Shown: positions 39,529 through 50,194 of the stretch, in pieces
Numbering within the stretch: position 1 is the stretch's first letter
How the letters are laid out: each line of letters begins with the position of its first letter
Assembly (NCBI GenBank): GCA_902984215.1
Contig: CADWAF010000413.1
Location: 1-52,084, forward strand
Reading direction: 5' to 3'
Length of the DNA: 52,084 bases
From: Willaertia magna
Lineage: Eukaryota > Heterolobosea > Eutetramitea > Acrasida > Naegleriidae
Translations under genes and position numbers: made by a program
The notes under the pieces: model-generated
Seen by the model: the letters and a program-made list of their open reading frames with translations, nothing else
The model's database searches: none
What the model was told of the DNA's origin: nothing

Positions 39529-41879
39529 TTTTTTAATTGTTTAATAATTTCATTATTTTCTAAATTATTTAATAAATTATTTAATTGTTGTAATTGATTT
39601 AAATTATAAATAGATAATTGATTTAAAGAAATATTATGTAATATTTTTAAAATAATTAAATTAATATTTTCATTTAAATTTTCATTTAATAAATTTAATA
39701 ATTTATCAATTAAATTTCTTTCATTATTTAATAAATTTAATAAAATTTCCTTATCTGAAGTTAAATTAATTAAAATTCCACAAACAGAATAAATTATATC
39801 TTCATTTAAATGATCAATCATTATAATTAATGCTTCATCAATCCTTGATTTATTCATATATTCTCTAATGAAATGATCTTTACTTAAATTACCAAATGTT
39901 CTAGTTGTTTCATATACTATATCTAAATGTTCATGAAATAATAAATTACCTAATATAGATGTTAATTTAATTCTATTTTTATATAATTCATTCAATTCAT
40001 TATTTAATTCATTATTAAAAGAATAAAAAGATAGATTTGTAATACATCTCAAAATATTTAATAATAATTCTTCACTAATTTCATTTTGTTTTTCAATCAA
40101 TTTCATTAATGATTCAATTACAGTTGGATTACTGGCAATCAATCTACCTTGTTCTTCATCCATTGATATATTAGCAATTAATCTAATTAATTTAATTAAT
40201 AAATCATCTACATTATCTTTACTAATCATTTGATTATTCTCTACACAATTACCATTTATAGAATGATTATTATTCATCATAATATTTAAATATAAATCAC
40301 AATAATTATTTAATAAATAAAATAATAATTCCAAATCTTTAATTTTCTCTTCTTGTTCTTCATATCCATAAAAAGTAACATTTCCCAACACAAATAATAT
40401 TCTTACTAAAATTGGAATATTATTTAAATGTTCTTTCATTACATTCATTAAACATAACTTAAAATTCTTAATATTTATCATTTCTTTATTACAATTATCA
40501 AATAAACTTAATTTACTTAATACTCTTGAAGTATTATGTATAAATTCGGAATGTAAAATTAATTCATTCATTAATAAATGAATATTATCAATTACGTTAT
40601 ATTCTAAAAATAAATTTGAACTTGAACTTTTAATTGCTAAATTTCTTAATGTAGCCATTACTTGAACTAATAATTGTGCTTGTTTATTTATTTTATCTAA
40701 ATTATTTATAGTAGTGTTATTATTATTTAAATTATTACTATTTATAGAATTATTTAATTTAATATCTTTTAAAGCATTAATTAATAATAAAGATAAAAAT
40801 GAAATACAATTATTTTTAATTAATAATTTTTGATTTTTTAAATCATAACTTATATTTTTTAAAATACCTATTGTAAATAATAAAATTTCCCAATTTTCCT
40901 TTTTTGAATGTTCATTACTATTTTTAGTATCAACATTACCAAATTTATTATTTTCAATTAAATTTAATAAATTTATAATTATTCGTTCATCATTAAAATA
41001 TTTATCATATTTTTCTTGTTTACTTAATTTAAATAATAATTTAATTGTAAATAATTTAATATTTTCTATATTTAGTTTTAAAATTATATTACTTGTTAAA
41101 ATTAAAATATTTATATTTTTATTATTTAAATCCATAAATTTACTTAATTGTTCAATTATTTTAATTTTATTAAAATTTCCATTTATAGTAATTTCATTAT
41201 AAATATTATTTAAATTGTTTACAACATCAATATCATTATTAATTTCATTTAAATATTTTTCAACCTTTCCATTTTCAGTAATATTTCCGTCATTACCATA
41301 ATTAGAAGATGACGATACCGAAGATAAAGAAGATCTTCTATTTAAAGGATTTAATTTAATATCAAAATTAGATAAATTATTTATTGAAAAAGAAGATGTT
41401 GGTCTACTACTATATTCATTTTCTAAAAATAGTTTTCTTTCGGGATCTCTAGGAGTATAAGGTCGACTTGGTTTTAATATGGAAGGTCTATAATTATTAT
41501 TATTACCAATTATAGTACTTGTTGTTGTATTGTTAGACGAATTTATATTTTCGTTATTATTATTTTGAATTAAATTTCTTGCTTCTGCAATTACATTTTG
41601 TATTGAACTTCTTAGAACAGGAGTATTGTTATTATTATTGTTATTATTTATAGTATTCATTTCGTTCATTAAGCTAGTTGATATTGTTGTTGTTGTATTA
41701 GGAGAAGATGGTTTTGTATTGGGAGAGGAAGGTTTTGTATTACTGTTGTTATTGTTGTTGTTATTGGGAGAATTTTGAAAGGACCTTGGCCTCATTGTAT
41801 TTTTGTATTTTTTTTTGTAGAAATTTTGGCGCCTAATTTTTTGCAAACGGAAACAAAGAAATTGGGAGTGATCCATCAT
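39510..41879 (-). CDS. ARMC2: Armadillo repeat-containing protein 2, axonemal
   Basis: ARMC2 is needed for axoneme assembly and acts as an adaptor for carrying radial spokes by intraflagellar transport in model flagellates. The N-terminal signature is clear: a QNVIAEARNLIQ helix, then RPYTPRDPERKLF and SRPTSSFSI, which match animal ARMC2 (…EARNAL…RPFTPRE..RKLF…RPPSSFS). About 400 residues of Leu/Ile/Asn-rich armadillo helices follow (VQVMATLRNLAIKSSSSN, RCITNLSFYS, TTRTFGNLSKDHFI). The 789-residue length compares with about 867 in human. The first ATG is 41879; an in-frame ATG at 41795 (MRPRSF), preceded by AATACA, is an alternative start. It is unlikely in a lineage without cilia. The last six codons overlap the SNIP1-like gene. 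Confidence 0.88.
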   Translation of the reverse strand: MMDHSQFLCFRLQKIRRQNFYKKKYKNTMRPRSFQNSPNNNNNNNSNTKPSSPNTKPSSPNTTTTISTSLMNEMNTINNNNNNNNTPVLRSSIQNVIAEARNLIQNNNNENINSSNNTTTSTIIGNNNNYRPSILKPSRPYTPRDPERKLFLENEYSSRPTSSFSINNLSNFDIKLNPLNRRSSLSSVSSSSNYGNDGNITENGKVEKYLNEINNDIDVVNNLNNIYNEITINGNFNKIKIIEQLSKFMDLNNKNINILILTSNIILKLNIENIKLFTIKLLFKLSKQEKYDKYFNDERIIINLLNLIENNKFGNVDTKNSNEHSKKENWEILLFTIGILKNISYDLKNQKLLIKNNCISFLSLLLINALKDIKLNNSINSNNLNNNNTTINNLDKINKQAQLLVQVMATLRNLAIKSSSSNLFLEYNVIDNIHLLMNELILHSEFIHNTSRVLSKLSLFDNCNKEMINIKNFKLCLMNVMKEHLNNIPILVRILFVLGNVTFYGYEEQEEKIKDLELLFYLLNNYCDLYLNIMMNNNHSINGNCVENNQMISKDNVDDLLIKLIRLIANISMDEEQGRLIASNPTVIESLMKLIEKQNEISEELLLNILRCITNLSFYSFNNELNNELNELYKNRIKLTSILGNLLFHEHLDIVYETTRTFGNLSKDHFIREYMNKSRIDEALIIMIDHLNEDIIYSVCGILINLTSDKEILLNLLNNERNLIDKLLNLLNENLNENINLIILKILHNISLNQLSIYNLNQLQQLNNLLNNLENNEIIKQLKNQLNLD

Positions 41880-42108
41880 CTAAATTGACTATTATGTTTT
41901 GTTGTTGGCGACTAAAAAAAAGTAAATATAAAAAATAAATTATTAAATAAATTAGATAATTAAAAACTATTCTTTAGCTCTACACCTCACTCCAATACTC
42001 GGCACATTTTTTGGGTAAGTTACCGCCCACAAAGCAAACAAGCAAAAGCAACAAAAAGCAAAAGAAAAGATTTTCAGACTCGTATCATTAGTTGTTTAAA
42101 TATCAGGA

Positions 42109-42179
42109 GCGTCGATGGTTTAGTGGTAGAATGCAGCGTTGCCATCGCTGCGACCCGGGTTCGATTCCCGGTCGACGCA
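42109..42179 (+). tRNA. tRNA-Gly (GCC), plus-strand copy
   Basis: Same 71-nt sequence as the minus-strand copies at 35023 and 48865, with anticodon GCC and discriminator A. Its flanks are unrelated to those two, so it moved independently. It lies in the spacer between ARMC2 and deoxyhypusine synthase. Confidence 0.95.
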
Positions 42180-42277
42180 AGTATCCTTTTTTAATGCAAC
42201 CCCAAACCTGCACCTTTTTTCATCTAACTTGTTGAGTTCAAAAAGCTCAACAACAATAAAAAAAAATTAAAAAAAAA

Positions 42278-43444
42278 ATGCAACAACAACAAGACTCTAA
42301 TAACGCTCCACTCATCTCTCAACAAGCAGTATTTCAAAAAACAAGTAAAAGTGAATTATTAAAAACACCTGTCCGCGGTTATAATTTCAATAACGAATTA
42401 GAAAAAGATAATCTAACTAAAGATATTAATTATGATTCACTTTTAGATTCATTCTACTCTACAGGTTTCCAAGCTACTAATTTTGGTGAAGCCATTGAAG
42501 TAATTAATAAAATGTTAAGATGGAGATTAAGTGATGAACCAATGGATGGAACTGAATCAGAACCATATAATGATATAAATGTTAGAAAACAAACGAAATG
42601 TAAGATATTCCTTGGACATACTTCAAATATGGTATCCTGTGGAGTGAGAGAGATTATTAAATATTTAGTTCAACATTCATTAGTTGATATTATCGTTACT
42701 ACATGCGGAGCAATTGAGGAGGATTTAATGAAATGTATGAATGATACTTATTTGGGTGATTTTAATTTAGATGGTAAATCGTTAAGATTACAAGGTATTA
42801 ATAGAATTGGTAATTTATTAATTGCGAATGATAATTATTGCCAATTTGAGGATTGGATTATGCCAATTTTAGATCAAATGCATAAAGAGCAAGTTGAGGA
42901 AGGAAAGATTTGGTCTCCTTCTTCAATGATTAATAGATTTGGTAAAGAGATCAATAATGAAGATTCTATTCTATATTGGGCATATAAAAATAATATAAAA
43001 GTATTTTGTCCTGCTTTAATTGATGGATCTTTAGGAGATATGTTATATTTCCATTCTTTTAAATACGAAGATGGAAAGGGTTTAATATGCGATCTAGTTC
43101 AAGATATTCGATCCTTAAATAATGAAGCTGTTCGTTCAAAAAAGACTGGAATGATTATTTTGGGAGGTGGAGTAATTAAACATCATGTTTGTAATGCTAA
43201 TTTAATGAGAAATGGTGCTGATTTTACTGTTTATATTAATACTGCACAAGAATTTGATGGAAGTGATAGTGGTGCTAGACCTGATGAGGCTGTAAGTTGG
43301 GGAAAGATTAGAGTTGATACAAAGGCTGTTAAGATTCATGGTGATGCTACTTTAATATTCCCTTTATTAGTAGCAAAGACTTTTGTTAAATATCATAAAG
43401 AACAATTATTAAAGAAGGAACAAGAAAAGGAAGAATTGGTTTAA
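42278..43444 (+). CDS. DHPS: Deoxyhypusine synthase
   Basis: This enzyme transfers the aminobutyl group of spermidine to one lysine of eIF5A, the first step of hypusine formation, using NAD. The 388-residue product (human 369) shows [33 protein letters not shown], the IYWA-type [36 protein letters not shown] and, near the end, [20 protein letters not shown] followed by SWGKIRVD with the catalytic Lys at residue 343. All expected catalytic and NAD-binding blocks are present. The N-terminus has a Gln run and a short Asn/Ser extension. The ATG at 42278 follows nine A residues. Confidence 0.97.
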   Translation: MQQQQDSNNAPLISQQAVFQKTSKSELLKTPVRGYNFNNELEKDNLTKDINYDSLLDSFYSTGFQATNFGEAIEVINKMLRWRLSDEPMDGTESEPYNDINVRKQTKCKIFLGHTSNMVSCGVREIIKYLVQHSLVDIIVTTCGAIEEDLMKCMNDTYLGDFNLDGKSLRLQGINRIGNLLIANDNYCQFEDWIMPILDQMHKEQVEEGKIWSPSSMINRFGKEINNEDSILYWAYKNNIKVFCPALIDGSLGDMLYFHSFKYEDGKGLICDLVQDIRSLNNEAVRSKKTGMIILGGGVIKHHVCNANLMRNGADFTVYINTAQEFDGSDSGARPDEAVSWGKIRVDTKAVKIHGDATLIFPLLVAKTFVKYHKEQLLKKEQEKEELV

Positions 43445-43558
43445 ATTATTTTAATAAAAGACTATTTTAATAGATTTTTGTATTCTCCATTTTGGACAAG
43501 TTAAATTTTTTTAAAAATTTATTTAAAAATGTGGCATTCAAATTTAGCGGGAATATAA

Positions 43559-44037
43559 TTAATGAGATTCAAATTCAATAACCGATCGAATAAAACTATA
43601 TAAATAAAAACCAAATAAAATAACATAATAAATAATATGAGCAATAGCTTCCTTCTTTCTCTTTCCAATTTCTCTATATAAATCCGTTGGATCTAATTCA
43701 TATGATTTATCTAAATAACATTTAATATGATAAATAATAATTGGTACATTTAAAATTAATGCAATATATGTTGAATTAAAAAAGACTGATAAAATTACAA
43801 ATAATAAGATATGTGTAATATATTCAATCTTAATCATTATATTAACATTCTTACAAAGTGACATACTACTAATTTGATTATGTTCATATTCTAAGAATGA
43901 TATTAACTTTTATTATCATTGTTGTTGTTGGATAATGATTAATTAATTAATTTGATGATGATACTTACATAGATACCATTTAAGAATGGATGGACAATAC
44001 TAAATAACCAAACTAACAGCCAAAGAATGAATATCAT
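43559..44037 (-). CDS. CNIH: Cornichon family ER cargo receptor
   Basis: Cornichon/Erv14 proteins are small ER membrane receptors that load transmembrane cargo into COPII vesicles. Two exons (43969-44037 and 43559-43906) join across a GTAAGT...AAAG intron in phase 0 to 138 residues, exactly the yeast Erv14 length. Exon 1 encodes the first membrane helix (ILWLLVWLFSIVHPFLNGIY). Exon 2 gives LISFLEYEHNQ (family: ..LISLsDLE.DyiNp), two more hydrophobic helices and the conserved LDPTDLYREIGKRKKEA followed by FYLYSFI. The AG nearest exon 2 coding sequence would break the frame; the AG at 43907 fits. It converges on DHPS, ending 114 bp from it. Confidence 0.92.
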
Positions 44038-44223
44038 TTTTTCTTTTTTTTTAAAAAATTTTTTTTATTTTTAATGTTTCCGAAACAAACAACCAGTTGA
44101 TGATGAGGCAAGCCAAAAGAAACACAACAAACAACAAGGCATTGATACCTAATAATCTCTACAAAGCAAAAGGTTCCAAATACGTATCCTTGTTATTATT
44201 AAATAAAATAAAATTACAATTTA

Positions 44224-45502
44224 TTAAAGTGATACCAATTGTGAATGATTTTTTAAAATATTATCAGTTACTTGTGATACCGTTTGACAAATAGAACCAA
44301 TTTGATTATCCCAAATCTGTAAATTTTCAGATCCACTTTCAAAATAAATAATATTATCAATTTGATCAATAGATCCAGGCATACGATCTTCACTAACCAT
44401 TTTACTTGCAATCTTCTCAGCTTCTGCTCCAGAAATTCTTAATAAATTACCCAATTCTTCAAAAGTAATATTATTATAAATCTTACTTGCTGCTAATAAA
44501 TTATGTTCAATAGTTGCTGCTTCTAATGTAGTTTTACCTGCTGCATCTGTTGCTTTATGATGATCTTTTAAATGTTTTTCAATTGCTTTTACTTCATTTG
44601 GTCTTAAAATTCTACCTAAATACATCTTTTCTAAAGCAGGAAATAATTCTAATTGTGCACATCTTTCATCTTTAAATAACATTGCTAGGACACGTGAACG
44701 ATCTGGACCTGCTTTTGCTAAAATTGCACAAACTGCTGCATTATTTAAAACTGCTAATTGTTCTTCTTCAATAACTAATTGTGAAGTTTTATAGTAACGA
44801 CGTGCTGCAGTTAAAAAATCTCTTTTCAAATCAGATAACGTAGAAAAACAAAAAGAATACAAAACTTGTAAATTATTATCTTTCACTTCATCAATGTGAT
44901 GAGCAACACGATTAATAAAACTTTCTGCATAAGCACTTTCACCTGCACCTAAATATAATTGTGAAACTTCTAAACATAGAGCGACACCTGAATCTCTATC
45001 GTTTTGTAAAACGGTATCAAATTCAATGGAAGATAATTGTTGAGCTGCACGTACATAATTTTCTTCGAATTGTCTAATATCACGAGCTAAATTTTTACGT
45101 AAAGTGATATTAGCGTCGAAGAAAGTGGAATTGGCTAATGGTTTAATTAAATCTAAAGATTCTTCGTGTGTTTTAATTCTTAATTTTGGATCTTCAATAT
45201 TAATTAGTTCGTTAGCGTAACTTTCCATTGATTGTCTACTGACGATAGTTGGAATACTACTATCAGAGACTATTTATGATAGTTTTGTATTGAATTTTTG
45301 TATGATTTAGTGTAAAAAGGTTAGGATGGTGGATATGGTTAGGTTTGGGTTATTGGGGAGATGATAATTACTTACTATGTTTTACAAAATCTATTAATCC
45401 TTGTTTATTTCCTTTAGTAATCAAGTCTTTTACATGATTTTGATATTCTGAAATACGTTTTTCAGTATCGGTAATGGATGCAATTTGTGCTAATGAACTC
45501 AT
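44224..45502 (-). CDS. CSN4: COP9 signalosome subunit 4
   Basis: CSN4 is a PCI-domain scaffold subunit of the COP9 signalosome, which removes NEDD8 from cullin ubiquitin ligases. Exons 45376-45502 and 44224-45269 join across GTAAGT...AATAG in phase 1, giving 390 residues (human 406). The junction reads [17 protein letters not shown], matching the family. Key blocks are [43 protein letters not shown] (PCI winged helix), [14 protein letters not shown] and [11 protein letters not shown]. The N-terminal half is composed of TPR-like helical repeats. No insertions of low complexity are present, unlike many neighbours. Confidence 0.96.
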
Positions 45503-45827
45503 TTTTTATAATTTTTTTTAATTGATCAAATTTTTTTGTATTTTTTTTTTAATTTTTTTTTTGTATTCTTCTTCTTTACATCTCAGTGTGGAGCTGTTGA
45601 TAGAGGGAACATGCAAGTGCATTTCAATGACTTTCTATTTTTTTGTAAAAATTTCAAAGTTCTTTGCATTGTAGTGTTAATTTAAATATTTATTTTGTTA
45701 ATAAAGTTAAATAGTTAATAAAGTAATTATTGTTGTTTGATACAGTTATGTGTTTAGGATTAATTAAATAAATACGTGTTTTTTAATTATTTATTGATTA
45801 AATAAATAATTTAAATAAAAAAAGAAA
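45503..45827. promoter_or_regulatory. Divergent promoter region, CSN4 / ALG13
   Basis: Head-to-head spacer of 325 bp with long T-runs close to the CSN4 start and AATAAA/AATTAA-rich sequence before ALG13. A GC-richer patch at about 45580-45620 may carry promoter elements. Nothing specific can be assigned. Confidence 0.45.
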
Positions 45828-46511
45828 ATGCATATCTTTGTAACTGTAGGAACCACCAAATTTGAAGATTTAATTAAAGTGTTAAGTAAACAACAAGTTT
45901 TATCTTCTCTCTATGAATTAGGTTATACTTCCATTACTTTTCAAATAGGTGAAGGTATTTATGAACCAAATTCAAGTGTTATCTTTCCATCACAATCACA
46001 ATCGCAACAACAACAACAAGATGACAACAATACTAACCATACTAATAAACAACAACCGCAACAACCACAACAAACCAAACAACAACACATTCAAATTAAT
46101 TATTTTCGTAAAAAACCATCCATTTCTGAAGATATGAAACAATCCAATTTAATAATTACTGCAGCAGGTGCAGGTAATTTATTTGAAGCATTATCCATTC
46201 AAAGACAACAACAACAACAATCCAATACTAACAATAACACCAACAACATTCATAATAATAACACTAACATTAATAATAATATTAAAATTATTGCAGTACC
46301 CAATGAAACATTAATGGGTAATCATCAATTAGAATTAGCTAAAGCTTTAGATGAAAATAGAAATGTTTACATGTTAAGAATAAAAGATTTTGAACATGTC
46401 ATTATAAATGAAAAGGAAGAATTAAAGAGAAAATTAAATGAATTAATTCCATTAGAGAAAGCAAATACCAATGCTTTTAGAAAAATAGTTGATGAAGAAA
46501 TGATGATTTAA
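45828..46511 (+). CDS. ALG13: UDP-GlcNAc transferase subunit ALG13
   Basis: ALG13 is the catalytic, cytosolic partner of membrane-bound ALG14; together they add the second GlcNAc to the dolichol-linked N-glycan precursor at the ER. The 227-residue protein (yeast about 200) starts HIFVTVGTTKFEDLIK, has QIGEGIYEP, then the nucleotide-sugar-binding part DLIITAAGAGNLFEAL (here NLIITAAGAGNLFEAL) and IIAVPNETLMGNHQLELAKAL, typical of the family (…VPN..LM.NHQ.ELA). Two Gln/Asn-rich insertions (about residues 51-88 and 126-150) interrupt loops without touching the core. The His-Gln pair in NHQ is conserved. The gene starts after A-rich leader AAAGAAA. Confidence 0.93.
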   Translation: MHIFVTVGTTKFEDLIKVLSKQQVLSSLYELGYTSITFQIGEGIYEPNSSVIFPSQSQSQQQQQDDNNTNHTNKQQPQQPQQTKQQHIQINYFRKKPSISEDMKQSNLIITAAGAGNLFEALSIQRQQQQQSNTNNNTNNIHNNNTNINNNIKIIAVPNETLMGNHQLELAKALDENRNVYMLRIKDFEHVIINEKEELKRKLNELIPLEKANTNAFRKIVDEEMMI

Positions 46512-46762
46512 ATATTCTATCCTTTTTTTGGAATTTATTTAGATTAATTTATATTTTTGTTTATTTTAGTTTTTATTTTAGTTTTAGAAAAGAAGAAGAA
46601 GAAGAAGAAGAATACAAAAAAAAATTCAAATTTATTTGTTTCTTTTAAAAAGACTTTTAGAAGAAGATTTAAATATTGTATGATTTTTAATAAAAAAATA
46701 ATAAAAATAAACCATAATAATAACCTTTAAAAACATGAAATTAAAAAATCAATAAAAAAAAT

Positions 46763-47152
46763 TTAATGAAGAGTTGGTTTTTTAATTAATTGTTTTTCTT
46801 TTTGAGTATAATAAACCCATAAATTAAATGCTCTATCATATTCTGAATTTTTCTTTAAAGTTAAACCATAACTTGGTCCCATAACAAGATTATGTAAAAG
46901 TTTAGTTGCAGTAAAGGTTGCGGCAACAAAAACTAAACCAGTAATTGGTTGAAAAGTTCTTTGATAAGCAACAATACCAGAAACTATACTTGTACCTAAA
47001 GCAATATTATTTCCCATTTGTCTATGTTTTTTTCTTTGTATTCCATAATTTTTATATTCAGGTACTTGTTCAATAAATTGATTTTCTAATTGTTGTTTTT
47101 CTCTATAGGAAAGTGTTGTTCTTGGATAGGTACCGGTTAGTGAAAGTGACAT
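46763..47152 (-). CDS. Unrecognised small membrane protein
   Basis: A 129-residue frame with its ATG at 47152 preceded by A-runs. The N-terminal 45 residues are polar and basic (TLSYREKQQLENQF, QRKKHRQMG). Two likely membrane helices follow: about 48-66 (NIALGTSIVSGIVAY) and 72-90 (GLVFVAATFTATKLL). A short charged tail (YYTQKEKQLIKKP) closes it. Size and helical hairpin are like those of small mitochondrial inner-membrane or ER proteins, but I cannot name it. A GAA repeat near 46591-46611 lies downstream. Confidence 0.65.
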   Translation of the reverse strand: MSLSLTGTYPRTTLSYREKQQLENQFIEQVPEYKNYGIQRKKHRQMGNNIALGTSIVSGIVAYQRTFQPITGLVFVAATFTATKLLHNLVMGPSYGLTLKKNSEYDRAFNLWVYYTQKEKQLIKKPTLH

Positions 47153-47435
47153 TTTTTTTTTTAATTTTTTTTTTGAGTTTTTTTTTTTAATTGATTATTT
47201 TTTAATGGATTTAAATATTCGCCTTCAATGCAATGCAGACCCGGTACTTGAAGCAGTTTGTTGTTTCCAATTATTTAAATTATTGTTAAATACCTTGTAA
47301 CAAACGCTTGTTGTGTTGATCTACAACAGTGATTATTATTAACATCAAAATAATCTCGAAAGGTCTTTAGAAATAATTGTGCTGATCTCATGCCAATTTA
47401 AATATTAAAAAAAAAATTAATAAAAAAAAAAAAAA

Positions 47436-48727
47436 ATGGATCAAAATAACAATAATTATTTACCATTTACTTTAAATGATATAAATATTCAACAATTACC
47501 AATTTATGAAACTTTATTAAAAGAAAATGAAAACATAAAAATTAATGATCTTATCAACCAATTACCAAGTAAACGTATTTTAATATTTGGTAGTGGAAAT
47601 TTTGGTATGGCCCTAGCTTATCATTTAGCTACATTAAATCAACAACAACAAGAAGAAAAAAATCAAATTACCATTTTTAGTAGAGATTTAAATGTTGTAA
47701 ATAATATAAATGAAAATCATTGTAATCCAAAATATTTAAAACAATTAGATTTACCCGCCAATATTAAGGCTACAAATATTTTAAATAAAGAACTTTTTCA
47801 AATGCATGATGCGCTATTATTTTGTATTCCCACTCAATTTTTAAGGAATCTTTTACAGGAAAAAATAAGAGAATATGTGAGCCTAAATCATCTTTTGATT
47901 TTTGCTAATAAAGGGATGGAGATGGGAAGCCTTGCTTTATCTTATGATATTATAAAGGATTGTTTAGGTGAAGAATATGCTAATAATAGCACTTTTTTAA
48001 GTGGTCCTTCATTTGCTGTTGAGATTATTAGTCATCAACCAACTTGCGCAACTATTTCAAGTAAGGATGTAACTAGAGCGTTATGGGCTCAAAAGGTATT
48101 TCATCATTCAACTTTTAGGATTTATACTTCAGATGATGTAATTGGTGTAGAAGTATGTGGTGCTTTAAAGAATGTGATTGCAATTGCTAGTGGTATATGC
48201 AGTGGATTAGGTTTTCAATTAAATACAAGAGCAGCTTTATTAACGAGAGGTTTAAATGAAATTACAAAGATTAGTCATCGTTTAGGTGGAAATCCATTAA
48301 CTTCTATTGGTTTATCAGGTGTTGGAGATTTGTAAGTTATTTTTTTCATTTTATATTTTACAATTTTTGTAAAGATTTGTAAGTTTTTTGGCAATTTTTT
48401 TTTGTATTTAATTTTTTATGACAGTTGACTTGTACGAGTGAAAAGTCTAGAAACTTTACGGTTGGTTATTTATTAGCAAAATATAATGTTTCTGGTGTAG
48501 ATAAAACTTTAGATGATATTCTTAAAGAATTGGGTAGTGTTGCGGAAGGTGTTGAAACTACAAAAGCAGCTGTTCAATTAATTAAAAAATTGGATATGAG
48601 ATGTCCAATTATAGAAGAAGTTCATAAAATTTTATTTGAAAACAAAAATATTACACAGGCTGTTAAGGATTTATTAGAAGAAGAAAAATCAGTGGAATTT
48701 ACGCTTTATCATGGAAAGTTAGTTTAA
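47436..48727 (+). CDS. GPD: NAD-dependent glycerol-3-phosphate dehydrogenase
   Basis: This enzyme reduces dihydroxyacetone phosphate to glycerol 3-phosphate with NADH. Exon 1 (47436 to about 48331) carries a ~45-residue Asn-rich N-terminus, the Rossmann motif LIFGSGNFGMALAYHLA, TQFLRNLL, LIFANKGMEMGSLAL, FLSGPSFAVEI, and the catalytic Lys region GVEVCGALKNVIAIASGICS. Exon 2 (from about 48425) encodes TCTSEKSRNFTVGYLLAKY, GSVAEGVETTKAA and CPIIEEVHKILF. Together they form a complete enzyme of about 399 residues. Canonical splicing at GTAAGT (48332) and GACAG (48424) leaves the product one base out of frame; shifting either boundary by one G restores GVGDL-LTCTS. The splice junction therefore needs transcript evidence. 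Confidence 0.88.
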
Positions 48728-48864
48728 AAAGAAGAATTAATTGTATTAATTAATTGATTAAATTTATTTCATTCTATTGACACGTAACATTTATTTAAAT
48801 GTCTGTGAATCGTTTTAAAATATTTTCATTTTTCAAAAATAAACAAGCAGTTTCTAAAACGAAT

Positions 48865-48935
48865 TGCGTCGACCGGGAATCGAACCCGGGTCGCAGCGAT
48901 GGCAACGCTGCATTCTACCACTAAACCATCGACGC
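48865..48935 (-). tRNA. tRNA-Gly (GCC), third copy
   Basis: The 71-nt gene matches the copies at 35023 and 42109 (acceptor GCGTCGA/TCGACGC, anticodon GCC). With the copy at 35023 it also shares about 35 bp of 3' flank (AAAATAAACA.GCAG..TCTAAAACG), indicating a duplication that carried the flank. Confidence 0.95.
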
Positions 48936-49973
48936 TCTTGTTGCGACTATTATAAATAATATCAGTTTGATTATTGTTGCTTTACAGTTGTTTTTCTCAA
49001 TTTTTAATTTTAAAAAAATATCTTCGATTTAGTAACTATAAAAAATAATTAAAATAACAAATTAGAAAAAAATATTTTTTATTTAAGTTTTAAGTATTAG
49101 ATTTTAAAATAGTATTTTATTATTTTAAATTTTTTTTTTAATACTTCGTAGAATAGAATAAAATATTGTTAGTTATTTTTATAATTTTTAATTTTTAATT
49201 TTTTTCTTTTTTTTACTAATTTTATTCAATTCTCTTTTTTTAATTTAATTTTTTTCTTTTAATATTTTTTTTATTAAATTCATTTAATATTTAGTTTTTT
49301 TTATAAAAATGAATATATTTATAATAAATATTATTATTTTTTTATAATAATAAATTATTTTTAAACTATTACTTTATATTTGTTTTTTTTATAAAAAAAA
49401 ATATAATTTCATTTAATAAAATAAATTGTTTTAAAATATAATTATTTTTAAAATTGTTTAATAAAATAATATTAAATTTAATTAATAACAAAATTTAAAA
49501 TAAATTTAAAATTAAAAACTTATTTAAACTTTCAATAATTTTTAATTATTTTTTAAAATATTAAATTTTATGTTATATTAAAATAGAATTAAAATAAAAA
49601 TTTAATATTAAAGATTATAGAAATAAAAAGAATAATAAATTAATTAATATAATCATTTTTAATAAATATTAATGTAATAATTAATTAAATATTTTAAAGT
49701 GTTAAATAAAATATAAAAAAGTTTCCTATAATAATAAAATAAAAATTATTTTCATATTTAAAACAATTTATCTTTTTTATACTTAAAAATTTTAATTAAT
49801 AGTAATACAAAGTAATTAAATAATTAATTTCAAATCAAATAACAGTAACCTTAATCTAAAAAACTTTCTATTATAAACTCAAATCTATAAAACTTAAATA
49901 AATACTATCTAATAAATTAACAGTAATTTTTTTGTTATATTTCCAAAAAAAGGAAAAGTTTAATTAAAAAACT
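48936..49973. other. AT-only spacer of about 1 kb
   Basis: Between tRNA-Gly and tRNA-Tyr lies about 1 kb of almost pure A and T, with runs such as TTTTTTTT and AATTAATTAA and very few G or C. It is the most AT-rich stretch of the window. No coding frame, RNA gene or ordered repeat is visible. Confidence 0.7.
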
Positions 49974-50057
49974 TCCGATGAGACGGAATCGAACCGCCGA
50001 CCACAGGATAACAGAACTTTCTACAGTCCCATGCTCTACCAGCTGAGCTATCATCGG
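49974..50057 (-). tRNA. tRNA-Tyr (GTA) with 11-nt intron, copy 4
   Basis: Mature sequence and intron (AAAGTTCTGTT) equal the copy at 16380-16463; acceptor CCGATGA/TCATCGG is intact. Flanks are unrelated to that copy. Confidence 0.93.
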
Positions 50058-50194
50058 ATATGATTAGAGAACTTTACCTAGCTTCAAACTTAATAGGTAA
50101 ATTTGAGTGATTTTGGTGTTTGGTTGGCTTTAAATATTGTAAACACGAATGCTTAAATAAAAATTTTATTTTTTACAATATTTATACAAAAATC

